From assembly GCF_002443295.1 (NCBI RefSeq), contig NZ_BAOS01000017.1:181390-245389 (forward strand): DNA of 64,000 nt. Reading direction: 5' to 3'. The stretch comes from Candidatus Scalindua japonica (GTDB lineage Bacteria > Planctomycetota > Brocadiia > Brocadiales > Scalinduaceae). Of this stretch, positions 45,377-54,867 are shown piece by piece; the first letter of the stretch is position 1; each line of letters begins with the position of its first letter. The notes under the pieces are model-generated. The model saw only the letters and a program-made list of their open reading frames with translations, had not been told where the DNA came from and made no database searches. The translations under genes and the position numbers were made by a program.

Positions 45377-45889
45377 ATTTATCCTTCCGTAATTTTCTTT
45401 TTAAATATTTTAGTATCATTCTAGTCTTAAAACATTATGATTATACATAAACTAGAAAATTTAATGGGTCTATCTGGATTGTTTTCTAAATATTGAAACG
45501 CACAATGTGTTGATATATAATAATATTAATATTACTTTTTGCGTTCAAATCAGATAAGGTGATTAATGTGTGTCAATAGTAACAAAAGCTAAATATAGGA
45601 CTATTATTACGCCAATGACATTAAGTGTGGATAGCAAATTAACATGCCGAAAGGTCTTGCAGGGCAACAAGATACATTAGAATACTTTTATCTCACGGGT
45701 TGTCAAGTAATATTTTTTTGTTTTAAACCAAAATAGAAATGTCCGGTTTTTTGAAGGCTCATGGTGTCACCCGATTCAACACCTGCCATATCCTGGATAT
45801 TTTTAAGTCATGTATTAAGTATATTTTTTTAAATTATTGCCTGGTAATCGGCCACTTTGACGCTGGTTGGGCAGATCATAGAATAATGT
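45377..45889. other. Spacer before DEAD-box helicase
   Basis: About 510 AT-rich bases with no gene recognised; the AT content contrasts with the following helicase gene. Confidence 0.5.
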
Positions 45890-47173
45890 ATGTCATTTGA
45901 AAATTTGGGCCTTCGTCCGGAAATACTGACCGGAGTTAAATTTCAGGGCTATGTAGAGCCGACGCCTATTCAGCGGCAGGCTATTCCGGTTATTATTCAG
46001 GGACGTGATATACTTGCCGGAGCACAGACGGGTACAGGAAAAACTGCAGCCTTCACATTGCCGCTTCTCCATATTTTAAGCACTCAGGGCCATCGAGGCG
46101 GTCATCGCCCGCGAGCCCTCGTTTTGGCACCGACTCGTGAACTGGCGGCTCAGGTCGGTGAAAGTATCGAGGCTTACGGGTGGGGGCTGCACATACGTTC
46201 AGCTGTTATTTTCGGAGGTGTCGGCATTAATCCTCAGATAAAACAACTGCGCCGTGGCGTTAACATTGTCATTGGCACTCCGGGACGTCTTCTTGATCTT
46301 GCTGGCCAGAAAGTTCTCAATCTTTCATGTATTGAAGTACTGATTCTTGATGAGGCGGATCGTATGCTGGATATGGGTTTTATTCACGATATCCGCAAAA
46401 TTATTCATATGGTACCGAAAAAGCGGCAAACTCTGTTTTTTTCCGCGACTTACTCGAGAGAGATCAAGGCGTTGGCAGATACCATTCTCTATAGGCCAAA
46501 GTTGGTTGAAGTGGCAGGTCAAAATGCGGCTGCAGAAACCGTTGATCAATCTGTTTTCCACGTGTCAAAGTCCCGCAAATGTGAATTATTGTCTCACCTT
46601 ATTACAGAAGGTGATTGGAATCAGGTGCTGGTATTCACCAAGACTAAGCACGGTGCTAATCGTCTTGCACGGCAGTTGGGAAAGAACGGTATAATGGCGG
46701 CTGCCATTCACGGCAACAAAAGCCAGTCAGCGCGGACACTTGCTCTGGCGGAATTCAAAGCATGTAACGTTCGTGTTCTGGTGGCAACGGATATTGCCTC
46801 TCGAGGTCTGGATATCGATCGACTTCCGCACGTCGTGAATTACGATATGCCGAATGTCGCGGAGGATTACGTCCATCGTATCGGCCGCACCGGTCGTGCC
46901 GGCAGCACAGGAGAGTCAATTTCACTGGTTATGGACGAAGAGGTAAAGCTATTGCGTGCTATTGAACGCCTGATTAAAAAGGCGATTCCTGTTAAACATA
47001 TCGAAGGCTTTTCTGGATCGGTGAAAGCTCCGGCTAAGGACAAAACTGCTGGTGTTGAAGCTCACAGGCACCGTCGACGTGGCGGTAATAAAGGTGCCTT
47101 CCGGGGTGGCAAGCCCCATAAGTCTAAAGGCAATAGTAGTGGTGGGGGACGTAGAAGAGTTCCTAAGGGATGA
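45890..47173 (+). CDS. DEAD-box RNA helicase, RhlE-like
   Basis: A 427-aa ATP-dependent RNA helicase. The Q motif is [20 protein letters not shown] ... [10 protein letters not shown], then [19 protein letters not shown] (motif I), PTRELAAQV (Ia), [12 protein letters not shown] (II, DEAD), FFSATY (SAT variant), [12 protein letters not shown] (V) and [10 protein letters not shown] (VI). The C-terminal ~50 residues are basic and glycine-rich ([15 protein letters not shown]), typical of RhlE RNA-binding tails. The gene is visibly more GC-rich (about 50%) than its surroundings, which hints at recent acquisition. Confidence 0.95.
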   Translation: MSFENLGLRPEILTGVKFQGYVEPTPIQRQAIPVIIQGRDILAGAQTGTGKTAAFTLPLLHILSTQGHRGGHRPRALVLAPTRELAAQVGESIEAYGWGLHIRSAVIFGGVGINPQIKQLRRGVNIVIGTPGRLLDLAGQKVLNLSCIEVLILDEADRMLDMGFIHDIRKIIHMVPKKRQTLFFSATYSREIKALADTILYRPKLVEVAGQNAAAETVDQSVFHVSKSRKCELLSHLITEGDWNQVLVFTKTKHGANRLARQLGKNGIMAAAIHGNKSQSARTLALAEFKACNVRVLVATDIASRGLDIDRLPHVVNYDMPNVAEDYVHRIGRTGRAGSTGESISLVMDEEVKLLRAIERLIKKAIPVKHIEGFSGSVKAPAKDKTAGVEAHRHRRRGGNKGAFRGGKPHKSKGNSSGGGRRRVPKG

Positions 47174-47618
47174 ACCCTTTTCCGTAAGTTGTCTTATTTA
47201 AGCCATGTAAACTATCCTGACATGTGCGCGGGTACTTTTCGCGAACATTCTTAATCCCGCCAGTCTCAGTTAGGTTTGAACGGATACTTACGACGGATTG
47301 TTTGAATTACTTCATCGAGCTGTTGAAGAAAACGTGATCGATCACACTTCTTTAGCGGAGGAGGCCCGCCCGTTAGTCTTCCTGCGTCACGAAGTACTGA
47401 TAACCGATCTCAGTTCGCAACGGCCTGCCTGATGTTATTCTCCGTGAACGGCTAACGGTGTCACGCATTAGTCCCTCACAGGTAGGGTCGAGAACTGGCG
47501 CGGTACAATGCCCGCTTCCAATTCCCGCCACGTCAAACGCAGCATGCGGTTTTCCCGCACTACGCTTTCCTATTAACTTCTTCTAACGGCTTATAGACCT
47601 ATCGATCTGGCAGCACTT
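47174..47618. other. GC-richer spacer, probable 3' part of group II intron
   Basis: About 445 bases between the helicase and the maturase remnant, GC-richer than average. On the minus strand it would follow the intron ORF. I could not find a canonical domain V hairpin here, so the intron is probably 3'-truncated or rearranged. No gene is recognised. Confidence 0.45.
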
Positions 47619-48490
47619 TCAAACTTGGTATCGTTCAATTCTATAGTTACTGAATAACTTCAGAGTATTATATAGCCAATTTCTACTCCACCTGTTCCAG
47701 CCGAAACCACCTCGTTTTCTAGCACGCATAAGATTTCTACGGATTTTCTTTTCCACCCAGTCTTTAACATATCCAAAGCACCTGCTGGAATTTCCAATCC
47801 GAAAGTAATTTACCCATCCACGTAACATAGGATTAATTATTTGTATAATCCGATCTACTGGCTGTGAATTAAAACGACGAAACACCTCCTTGAGTTCTCC
47901 AAGAAAGGCAGTTCGAGCTTTCATTCTCGGGGTGACTAGCACACCTTATTAAGAAGAATATGATGACGAACATTATCAAAATAGGCACTTAGATCTATAT
48001 CGATAATTTTGGTCTTCGCCTTGACTACTGCTTCCGCTACACGGTTAACAGCCGAATGAGCATGTCTTTTAGGACGATAACCATACGACCCCTCTTGAAA
48101 ATCAGCTTCATAAATAGCTTCCAAGATCAACTTGAGAGACCCTTGAACCACCCGATCCTTTATAGAAGATATCCCTAAAACCCTGACGTTGTCTTTGCCT
48201 TTGGGCATTTCCTTCCTGCGGTTTCGTAGTGGCTTGTAGGTACTTGAGACCAGCTCATTTCGTATCTGCTTGATAAAGTCATCAATTCCACCCTCTTCGA
48301 CATCTTCAAATGTTACACCATCAATTCCAGGCGCTCCGTTGTTTCGTTTTGCCATATGATAGGCTTCATGAAGTGTATCAAACCTACAGACATGGACATA
48401 CAGTCCCCAAAAACGACATGTCTTGTCAGCCTTCGCCTTTAAATATATCTTCCGCCTCAGTTCCTGTAACCCAATGGGCTCCTTTATCAT
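47619..48490 (-). pseudogene. Group II intron reverse transcriptase/maturase with the catalytic core deleted
   Basis: Two pieces. The N-terminal one (47936-48490) reads AKRNNGAPGIDGVTFEDVEE, LGISSIKDRVVQGSLKLILE, GSYGYRPKRHAHSAVNRV and DIDLSAYFDNVRHHILLNKV, then stops. The second (47619-47942, overlapping in another frame) carries PRMKARTAFLGELKEVFRRF and the maturase-specific LRGWVNYFRIGNSSRCFGYV domain. The stretch between them, including the YADD polymerase motif (roughly 120-150 residues in LtrA-like proteins), is absent. The protein cannot polymerise. GTP-binding or retron features are not seen. Confidence 0.88.
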
Positions 48491-49005
48491 AAAACCCTTA
48501 CCTCACAATATTGTTGGAAGAATGTTAACAGCAAGGTTTCTTTGCTCCACGAATGTTAATTCGCTTCACGACTACTACAAACCTATCCGCCACCTTCTCG
48601 TCTTTCGATACACTTCCTGCTGATACAGTTATAGCATCTACCTTGCTCCAAGAAATTTCTCTCTGGGACGAGGAAGGCTTCTCCAGTTGCCCTGCATGTC
48701 CTTGTTGCCGTGCTATCGCTACCACCCCGCCGGAGTGAATATTCGTGTCAGTCAGATTTCGAATATCCATGCTGTCTTCGCTCTACGGTTGCAAGCTCGA
48801 CCTCCGGGGCTTCTCACTTTCGGGGCCACCTATGCGTTCACTCTCGTTACGGCCCGGCAACTCACTCACCTCTCTAAAAGAGGCTTTGTCAATGGGCTTC
48901 AGACATTTGGTTTCCCTCTTGTCTGCCATTCAAGCTACAGGGGTTCTGGCTCTTCCCCTGACAGGACTAACTCCTGCTGAACACGCCAGCCTTATCTGGA
49001 CGCAC
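48491..49005 (-). mobile_element. Group II intron 5' region (domains I-IV start)
   Basis: On the minus strand the sequence starting at 49005 reads GTGCGTCCAGATAAGG, close to the conserved 5' end of bacterial group II introns (GUGYG). About 515 bases separate it from the maturase start, the expected size for domains I-III plus the start of IV. Immediately before it (49006-49020) is CACGTACGGTT, which resembles the 3' strand of a domain V hairpin, suggesting a junction between two intron pieces. Confidence 0.65.
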
Positions 49006-49218
49006 AACCGTACGTGAGCTTCTCAGGTAATAGGAATCAAGATTGGAAGTATTTGGAGTTTGGTTATAGATGTGAATCGTGGGAAAAGTTTTATCGTGCA
49101 ATATACACCATAAACATATATTTATAACGCTCTTATCGAAAAACATAAAGTTTATCATGTAACGGCATTATTGTATTTTATAAAAACATTTGTACTCAAA
49201 AATTAAATAGGAGGAAAT

Positions 49219-49461
49219 ATGCTTAGGAACTTTTCTCTTTTCTTTAGAATATTGGGTTGATGATAATTGGTAGTTGGAAGATTAAAGAAAATTCCAGGGG
49301 TCTTCAGTCAAGGTGAAACAATTGAAGAATTAGAGGAAAACATAAAGGACGCCTATCATATGATGATGGAAGATGAGTTTATAAACCCCAACAATGATGT
49401 AAAGATAGACAATTGTTCTCGGACGACCTGTCAAGGTTTGACCCTACATACCCCAGCTTAA
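49219..49461 (+). pseudogene. HicB-like antitoxin, twice frameshifted
   Basis: AGGAGG precedes an ATG at 49219 reading MLRNFSLFF; the frame then breaks. EYWVDDNW follows in a second frame, and VVGRLKKIPGVFSQGETIEE, LEENIKDAYHMMMEDE in a third (from 49267). Put together this is a complete HicB N-terminal domain, MLRNFxLFF..DDNWVVGRLKKIPGV. The C-terminus is replaced by unrelated sequence after NPNNDVKI, running into a TTTGACCCTACATA motif. No HicA toxin is seen. Confidence 0.72.
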
Positions 49462-49512
49462 CAGTTGCCACTAACATGTGTCGACGATGTGGTGGAACTT
49501 ATCAGTTACCTT

Positions 49513-49812
49513 TTATGTTTTGTTTCTTTCTGTAAGCCATTTATCAAGAGAGTTTTGGCTTTCTCCTGAACGCCGACCCGCTAATATACCTTCGATGCTA
49601 ATATCTTCATCAACTTCTGGCCAATGGATCCCTTCTCCATCTCCAATCAGTTCATAATTTTCTCGTTCAATTTTACTACCGTTTAGCAATCGAGGATACC
49701 AAATGATTGGAACGGATATATTTCTCCCATCATTGAGATAAACGATAAAAGAATTTTTTTCAAAAATAACTTTTTGAGCCAGACACTCATGTTCAAGCAC
49801 TAAAGTATTCAT
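49513..49812 (-). CDS. DUF2442 domain protein
   Basis: A 99-aa protein with DUF2442 features: VIFEKNSFIVYLNDGRNISV, PIIWYPRLLNG and GDGEGIHWPEVDEDISIEGI. This family is commonly encoded next to DUF4160 and the pair is thought to be a toxin-antitoxin-like module. Here its ATG overlaps the end of a broken DUF4160 gene by 20 bases. The gene itself is intact. Confidence 0.85.
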   Translation of the reverse strand: MNTLVLEHECLAQKVIFEKNSFIVYLNDGRNISVPIIWYPRLLNGSKIERENYELIGDGEGIHWPEVDEDISIEGILAGRRSGESQNSLDKWLTERNKT

Positions 49813-50034
49813 ACCATTTCTCCTGAAATATTTTTTTGTTTTCTTCTATCAATTTTTGTATTTTTATAAGATCATGATCACTAAATCCCTTGGATTTTTG
49901 CAAGCGAATCGGATTTAACCAGAATTTAGCTTAGCCGTAAATCTTTCCCGTTTTACATGAATATGGGGTGGTTCTTTTGCGTCACTGGAATAAAAGTAAA
50001 AACGATAAGAACCAATTTTAGCAACAGTTGGCAT
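49793..50034 (-). pseudogene. DUF4160 protein, frameshifted
   Basis: Starts MPTVAKIGSYRFYFYSSDAK, EPPHIHVKRERFTAK, then the frame breaks around 49925-49935 and continues as KFWLNPIRLQKSKGFSDHDL, IKIQKLIEENKKIFQEKWYE to a TGA at 49793. Both halves are typical DUF4160. One base change in length inactivates it while its DUF2442 partner remains intact. A second, 5'-only copy of this gene is recognisable at 58.6 kb. Confidence 0.8.
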
Positions 50035-50099
50035 TTTTCAGCTTTAAACATCACGCTTTAATAATCAGTTAAATATCCTAATCTTAGTGATCTGTCCAA

Positions 50100-50325
50100 T
50101 AAAAAAAGCGTAACAGATCATTCTAGATTTGTCAAACTTGCCGTTAACTGGAATTATGTTGCAGAAGAGATAAATATAACCGGACAGTGGAGAAAAATTG
50201 AGAAAAAGTTTGTGGTAACTGATGGTATTGACTATAGCAGATTAAGGTTATTCGGGAATGGTATTGGGGAATTTAGATTTGACGACATTAGTTTCACAAA
50301 AGAAGGGCTAAGCTTAATTGAATAG
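50100..50325 (+). pseudogene. 3' fragment of a carbohydrate-binding-like protein
   Basis: No start. The open frame reads VKLAVNWNYVAEEINITGQW, RKIEKKFVVTDGIDYSRLRL and FGNGIGEFRFDDISFTKEGL before stopping. The FRFDDISF ending is the style of jelly-roll carbohydrate-binding tails. A diverged sister copy lies at 58708-58929. Confidence 0.55.
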
Positions 50326-50327
50326 TA

Positions 50328-50586
50328 TCAACCGTTCTTATATATTTCTCTTCTATGACCTACTGCCTAAATTAATATCAATTCACTTTCAATTGTATAA
50401 ACAACTCTCCAATCGCCTAGCCTTAGTTTAAAAGATCCCTTGAAATCACCGGACAAAGACTCAGGAGTTATGCTATCAAAATTATTAGAAAGCCATGAAA
50501 CCTTTTTGAGAATACGTCTGATTATTGGTTTGTCAAGCCGTGATAAATCTTCTATTGCATCTTCCTGTCCATTCTACCTTAGCCAA
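50328..50586 (-). pseudogene. RelE/ParE-type toxin, broken
   Basis: Reads VEWTGQEDAIEDLSRLDKPI only if one base is adjusted near 50565-50575; then IRRILKKVSWLSNNFDSITP and DFKGSFKLRLGDWRVVYTIE are in frame, and an in-frame TAG interrupts ILI*AVGHRREIYKNG. This is a complete RelE-family toxin apart from the frameshift and the nonsense codon. It overlaps the antitoxin-like gene upstream. Confidence 0.72.
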
Positions 50587-50740
50587 ATTTCTTTAGTACC
50601 TCATCATGCGAAACTTTCTTAGGAACATTCCTTAGTCTTCGTTCTAATTTTTCCTTAAAACCTTTTTCCAGGTGCAATCCTGAGTCAGGATCTCCTATTA
50701 TATTAACCAAGAATGCATTAAGCCGAAAACAATTAAAATC
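50579..50740 (-). CDS. Antitoxin-like protein of the RelE module
   Basis: Open frame ending IIGDPDSGLHLEKGFKEKLE ... RNVPKKVSHDEVLKKFG, whose acidic-basic amphipathic helix and HDEVLKK(Y/F)G tail are typical of the antitoxins that precede such RelE toxins. The stop overlaps the toxin start. The 5' end is unclear; no good start codon with a ribosome-binding site is visible. Confidence 0.55.
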   Translation of the reverse strand, partial: DFNCFRLNAFLVNIIGDPDSGLHLEKGFKEKLERRLRNVPKKVSHDEVLKKFG

Positions 50741-50766
50741 CCTGCGTGGTATCGCATTAATTTATA

Positions 50767-50922
50767 ATGACAAAAAATGGTATTTATATATACAAGCTTT
50801 CAGATACTCACTTATTAGTTGAGTTTTCAGACAATGAAGGGCAAGTTTATAAGCAAATACCAATACATCAAAATAATTTGCTTGTGTTGCATCAAATAAC
50901 AGAAAATCTTGAGGTTGGTTAA
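50767..50922 (+). CDS. Small ORF, unknown (51 aa)
   Basis: ATG-initiated frame MTKNGIYIYKLSDTHLLVEF continuing to VLHQITENLEVG. Composition is protein-like, but there is no clear ribosome-binding site and no family. It may be a remnant. Confidence 0.35.
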   Translation: MTKNGIYIYKLSDTHLLVEFSDNEGQVYKQIPIHQNNLLVLHQITENLEVG

Positions 50923-51701
50923 GCATTAAAATTTGGTCTAAACAATATCGGAAAGTCTGAAACGCTGGCTGGTATCCAATTTCTCAATCCTGCTTCTCCA
51001 TCCATAAACTATAACTCAAAAAAACACGCCCTCCACACTTGCCCCGCGTACCCCGTGGAATCAGCGTAACCTGTAATTTGCAACTTTAGTCACTTTAGCT
51101 CACTTTAATCTTCTTGCCCGACTAGTTTTTTGCGGGTAGTACACTTAAATGTAACTTCCACATTACATGATATATCGCACAACCATATTCAATCCTTGGT
51201 ATCCTCGGCATAAGTAAGAATATAGCTATATTGAGGAATACTGTCTATACTTATAGACTCCACTTCACACTTTTTTTAGAGGAGCAACTCGTGGAGGGAT
51301 AGCCGAGTGAGGTGGCGATAATATAATCGTAATGAGATTGGTAAGGAAGACATTAACCCCTGTCAATGCTTCCCCACGCCCTCGCGGGTCGTCGAGGCAT
51401 GACTCGGGGTCAATGTGACTCGCTACGCCTTCATTGTAAGACCCTTTCATTCTCTACTCTCCGCCGATTTTAATCGGCGCTTTCGGTCTGACCCTACATA
51501 CTTCTTCATTAGCCCTGAATTAATTTGTACAAATCATTTGACTTGTTATAATTACAACAATATTCTGTGCAAGTTGTTTTGAATGATTATATACTCATTC
51601 TTATTCTCGCTAAGTGATAATTATAGTAGATCAAAAAGAAGAAATCAGACTTTTTAAAAGCAAAATCAGCAAAATCTGTTATAGTGGAATAAAGCTGAAA
51701 T
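50923..51701. other. Gene-free accessory spacer
   Basis: About 780 bases with short repeat fragments (CCCCGCGTACCCCGTGGAAT near 51040, GGTCTGACCCTACATA at 51485, and the hairpin GCCGATTTTAATCGGC near 51462). No gene is supported. Confidence 0.55.
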
Positions 51702-51926
51702 ATGAAAAAGATTATAAGATTTGACAGACATGCACGACGTAGAATGAAATGGAGGAGAATCCCTGAGGAGGAAGTCAAACTTATTCTCGATAAGCCTGAT
51801 AAAACAGAGCAATCAATAAAGGGAAGAATAAATGTTTATAAAACAATCGGAACAAGATATCTAAAAGTTACTTTTAAAGAATTTCCTGATGAGATACTTA
51901 TTATAAGTGTTGTAGATAAAAGCTAA
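51702..51926 (+). CDS. DUF4258 protein (putative toxin), intact copy
   Basis: A 74-aa basic protein: IIRFDRHARRRMKWRRIPEE, EVKLILDKPDKTEQSIKGRI, LKVTFKEFPDEILIISVVD. DUF4258 proteins resemble RelE-like toxins and pair with DUF2283. The next gene follows after 9 bases with AAGGAGG. Its paralogue at 59.25 kb is reduced to its first ~18 codons. Confidence 0.8.
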   Translation: MKKIIRFDRHARRRMKWRRIPEEEVKLILDKPDKTEQSIKGRINVYKTIGTRYLKVTFKEFPDEILIISVVDKS

Positions 51927-51935
51927 GGAGGTAAA

Positions 51936-52157
51936 ATGAAGATCGAATATAGCAAAGAAGCAGATGCAATCTATGTTTACTTCAAAGAGGAATTCGTGGC
52001 AAAGTCCAAAGAGATTGAAGATGGCGTTGTTATTGACTTTGATGAAAAAGGTCAATTAATAGGAATTGAGGTATTGGATGTAAGCCAGCGATACAGTCTT
52101 TCCGATATTGTTAATGTAAATATTGAAAATCTTCCCGTAGAAGCGATTAGCAAGTAA
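51936..52157 (+). CDS. DUF2283 protein (putative antitoxin), copy 1
   Basis: A 73-aa protein: IEYSKEADAIYVYFKEEFVA, EIEDGVVIDFDEKGQLIGIE and VLDVSQRYSLSDIV. DUF2283 is usually found with DUF4258, as here. Nearly identical to the copy at 59336. Confidence 0.88.
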   Translation: MKIEYSKEADAIYVYFKEEFVAKSKEIEDGVVIDFDEKGQLIGIEVLDVSQRYSLSDIVNVNIENLPVEAISK

Positions 52158-52307
52158 AAATTTTTCCATTTGGTGCTGGGGTTCCTATCTCCATCTTGAA
52201 TACTAGCGAAAGGATCTATCCTGCTTCTCCGTCCATATGTTCTTTTCTGCATTCTACTTTCAAGGTCTGACCCTAATTTTTTTCAAAGATAAAGAATTGA
52301 CCCCACA

Positions 52308-52478
52308 TCAGACTTCATATGCAAAGATATCAACGGAAAACCTTGCAGACATTTCCCCCATTATTTCGGTAAACAAACTACGGTCTTTATCATCACGGAA
52401 AATCGCTTTCCGCTCGTTCCCTCGCGATAGAACGTGATAAAATGCACCCTCATATTCAATGCGCAATTGCCTTGTCAT
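52308..52478 (-). pseudogene. RAYT transposase N-terminal fragment
   Basis: A 56-aa frame MTRQLRIEYEGAFYHVLSRG NERKAIFRDD... is the N-terminus of a REP-associated tyrosine transposase. It ends at TGTGGGGTCAATTCTTTATC, the motif that recurs in this zone, so the remainder was lost at a repeat boundary. The catalytic HUH and Tyr are absent. Confidence 0.85.
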
Positions 52479-52706
52479 AGCAAGACAATATCATATCACT
52501 TTATTTATGTCAACGCGCTATTCACTTTTCAAGATGTGACACCAAGACCTGCGCAATTACTTGACTATCAGAATTTTGAAATCAGGAAGAGATTTGATCA
52601 GGCTTCCAATTGCAAAGGTGACTCCAACGATTTCTATTGCATTCTACCGTATTCTTATGTATTCTTCTTATAATAAATCTATTTAACCACTTCAGGAGGA
52701 ACGTAT

Positions 52707-52946
52707 ATGTCTAAAACTGTAACTCTCAGGCTTGATGACAAGACCTATAATAAGTTTCGTGATCTTGCAAAAAGTGACAATCGACCTATCTCTAACTTCA
52801 TTGAGACCGCAGTACTTCGCTTTGTTGAGAGCAACGAATTCGTTGATGAATTTGAAATAGCAGAAATCAGAAGCAATTCAAATTTGAATAACAGCATCAA
52901 GAGAGGACTTAAGGACGTGAAATCCAGACGAGGCAATCTTGTCTGA
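52707..52946 (+). CDS. Ribbon-helix-helix antitoxin
   Basis: A 79-aa protein with a CopG-like RHH domain (KTVTLRLDDKTYNKFRDLAK, then RPISNFIETAVLRFVE) and an acidic toxin-binding tail (EFEIAEIRSN). AGGAGG lies upstream. Its TGA overlaps the start of a RelE-type toxin gene. Confidence 0.83.
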   Translation: MSKTVTLRLDDKTYNKFRDLAKSDNRPISNFIETAVLRFVESNEFVDEFEIAEIRSNSNLNNSIKRGLKDVKSRRGNLV

Positions 52947-53220
52947 TTTTCGGATTTTTGAAACAGACGAATTCCTGAAACAACTGAAAAAGATGTCTGC
53001 TCCTAATGCTGATTTTCTTCAGAAGAAGCTCAATGACTAGGTCTACCCGCAAATAAAAGACCAACCATTCTGGGGTAATAATATAAAGAAGCTACAAGGA
53101 TATTCCCCGGAAACATGGAGATACCGAATCGGAAAATTCAGGCTTTTCTATGTCGTTGACAGGGAAGAATGTATTATCTACATTCTCACGATTGATTTCC
53201 GAAAAGATGCCTACAGATAG
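52939..53220 (+). pseudogene. RelE-type toxin with an in-frame amber codon
   Basis: Starting at the TTG at 52939 the frame reads SDFRIFETDEFLKQLKKMSA ... FLQKKLND, then TAG at codon 34 (53038-53040), then in the same frame VYPQIKDQPFWGNNIKKLQG, ETWRYRIGKFRLFYVVDREE and YILTIDFRKDAYR. All core RelE/YafQ-like features are on the far side of the stop. One base change would restore it. Confidence 0.78.
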
Positions 53221-53470
53221 AAAGCACCAGGGACATGCAGGCAACCAGCTGTTTTACTTCGAAACACCTGTCATTTGCAAAAACCCATCTATCCTTATAT
53301 TTTTGATAAAAAACCCTTCAACATATTGATGTATGTTTTTAACAACTGACTAATTTTCAATTATTTCATTGTGTTTTCATGGCGCTTGTCCTATTGAATA
53401 CGATCTGTCCAACCTGCCCTGTAGTGAAACTATGTTTATCCTTCTGGGCCTGCTCCACGTACCCCGCATG

Positions 53471-53498
53471 CCCCGTTGAATCAAATCTTCAACTGGGG
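53471..53498. repeat. Palindrome CCCCGTTGAA / TTCAACTGGGG
   Basis: Inverted arms flank eight bases. Relatives occur at 59709-59768 and 61536-61566 (AGTTAAAT/ATTTAACT). Confidence 0.7.
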
Positions 53499-53559
53499 TG
53501 TAAAACGTAGCCAATTTCATTAGGAGGAACATGTACTTAATTTCACTTGGGGCTTTTTA

Positions 53560-53633
53560 CCTGACGTGTTTTTTGGCGGGCTTGCCAGACGGTTGTTTGG
53601 CGGGTCTGCCCGACGTGTTTTCTGGCGGGTGCG
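53560..53633. repeat. Three imperfect ~25-bp tandem units
   Basis: Units at 53560, 53585 and 53609 share the pattern CC(T/A/C)GACG(T/G)(G/T)...TGGCGGG. There are no spacers, so this is a small degenerate tandem repeat. Confidence 0.7.
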
Positions 53634-54036
53634 TGAGAATTTCTTCAAAGATAAAGAATTGACCCCAATTATTCCGCTGTAGATGGGTAACTGAAGACTG
53701 GTGCCTGTCCAGTGCTTCTTACGATAGTGGAATCGACGGATTATAGTCGCCGTCAATAATTGCCAAAACTTTTCTCATTTATTTTGTTAGTCACTGATTT
53801 TAATCATCCAGATATTATGACTTGAAATGTATTTGATATTTGTTTTTTTGTGTTTTGTCTTTCTCTTTTATCAATTTAGCTAATCAATAATAGTCGCTGT
53901 TCCTATTAAACCCTTAAACTCTTTGAATGTTTTATTGATTTTATTTGTAGATTTTCTATACTCATAATAAAGATATCGTGATTTTAATAAAGCAGAATAA
54001 TTTGAAGCTTTCAATATACCTACATAGATAAAGTAA

Positions 54037-54351
54037 ATGATACACAGTTTACTACAAGACACTATTCAAAACGGCCGTATTGAGTGGCAAAGACATGCTC
54101 TGGAAAAGATGATGGAAAGGGGTATATCAAGAAAAGCAGTTAAAGAAGTTTTACTTAACGGAGAGATTATTGAGAACTATTCTGATGATAAACCATATCC
54201 AAGTGCTTTACTCCTGGGATGGACAAATAACCAACCTTTACATGTAGTAGTTTCGTTTGACGCCATGACTGGTTGGTGTTTTATTATTACGGCATATAAA
54301 CCAGATACAGAACATTTTGAGTCAGATTATAAGACAAGGAGAGTAAAATGA
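54037..54351 (+). CDS. DUF4258 putative toxin, partner of YgiT-type antitoxin
   Basis: A 104-aa protein: GRIEWQRHALEKMMERGISR, AVKEVLLNGEIIENYSDDKP and NNQPLHVVVSFDAMTGWCFI with a final acidic tail. This is the larger DUF4258 subtype that precedes YgiT-type zinc-finger antitoxins. Overlaps the next gene by 4 bases and looks intact. Confidence 0.85.
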   Translation: MIHSLLQDTIQNGRIEWQRHALEKMMERGISRKAVKEVLLNGEIIENYSDDKPYPSALLLGWTNNQPLHVVVSFDAMTGWCFIITAYKPDTEHFESDYKTRRVK

Positions 54352-54590
54352 AAATGAATACACTCCCTACTTCATGTCCTCTTTGTGGAGGGGGGAAAAA
54401 AGTGGGCAAAACTACTTTTACCGTTGATCTCGGTTTTGGTGTCGTGGTAGTGAGAGAAGTTCCTGCAACGGTATGTTCTCAATGTGGTGCGGATTGGATT
54501 GATGATGCTATTTCAGAGAAATTAGAAAAAATTGTTGATGATGCCAGACAGAAACATAATCTGGTTGAAGTTACTACATTAGCCAGGTAA
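54348..54590 (+). CDS. YgiT/MqsA-type zinc-finger antitoxin
   Basis: An 80-aa protein with two CxxC zinc motifs (CPLCGGG and CSQCGADW) and the VVVREVPATVC core of YgiT-type domains. It is the N-terminal part of MqsA-like antitoxins without the HTH. Paired with the DUF4258 gene upstream. Confidence 0.88.
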   Translation: MKMNTLPTSCPLCGGGKKVGKTTFTVDLGFGVVVVREVPATVCSQCGADWIDDAISEKLEKIVDDARQKHNLVEVTTLAR

Positions 54591-54867
54591 CACTCAATCT
54601 GAACGAGCGGAACAGATCGAATGATTTGTTGAAGCTTGAAATCTTTGAAAGAGAGTAGAATTGTAAGGGGGTTACCAAAGACATATAAATTTTATAAAGA
54701 TTTATACCTGACTCAATATGCTCTCCACTATAACTCTTTGATAAACGTCTCTGTATTTCTGGTCCCTTTCTGATATTTATACTATCAAATTAGGAACTTT
54801 TTCTCTCCATATTATATAGGGAGCTAAAGAGGTTTCTATCTTCGATATTTCACCAATGATTCATTTT
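54591..54867. other. Spacer after the YgiT module
   Basis: About 280 bases without recognisable features. Confidence 0.5.

Larger units (their letters stand above)
53221..54036. other. Gene-free spacer with dispersed and tandem repeats
   Basis: About 815 bases. Contains a dispersed repeat (CCTGCCCTGTAG... at ~53.41 kb), the palindrome CCCCGTTGAA...TTCAACTGGGG (53471-53498), three tandem ~25-bp units (53560-53633) and the AAAGAATTGACCCC motif (53644-53666). Confidence 0.65.

Noticed and set aside
47619..49020. Retron or diversity-generating retroelement
   Set aside because: The C-terminal domain is the group II maturase type and the upstream RNA begins with the group II 5' sequence; there is no template/variable repeat pair or msr-msd-like hairpin.
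53560..53633. Possible CRISPR array
   Set aside because: Only three imperfect units directly abutting each other, no spacers and no cas genes.
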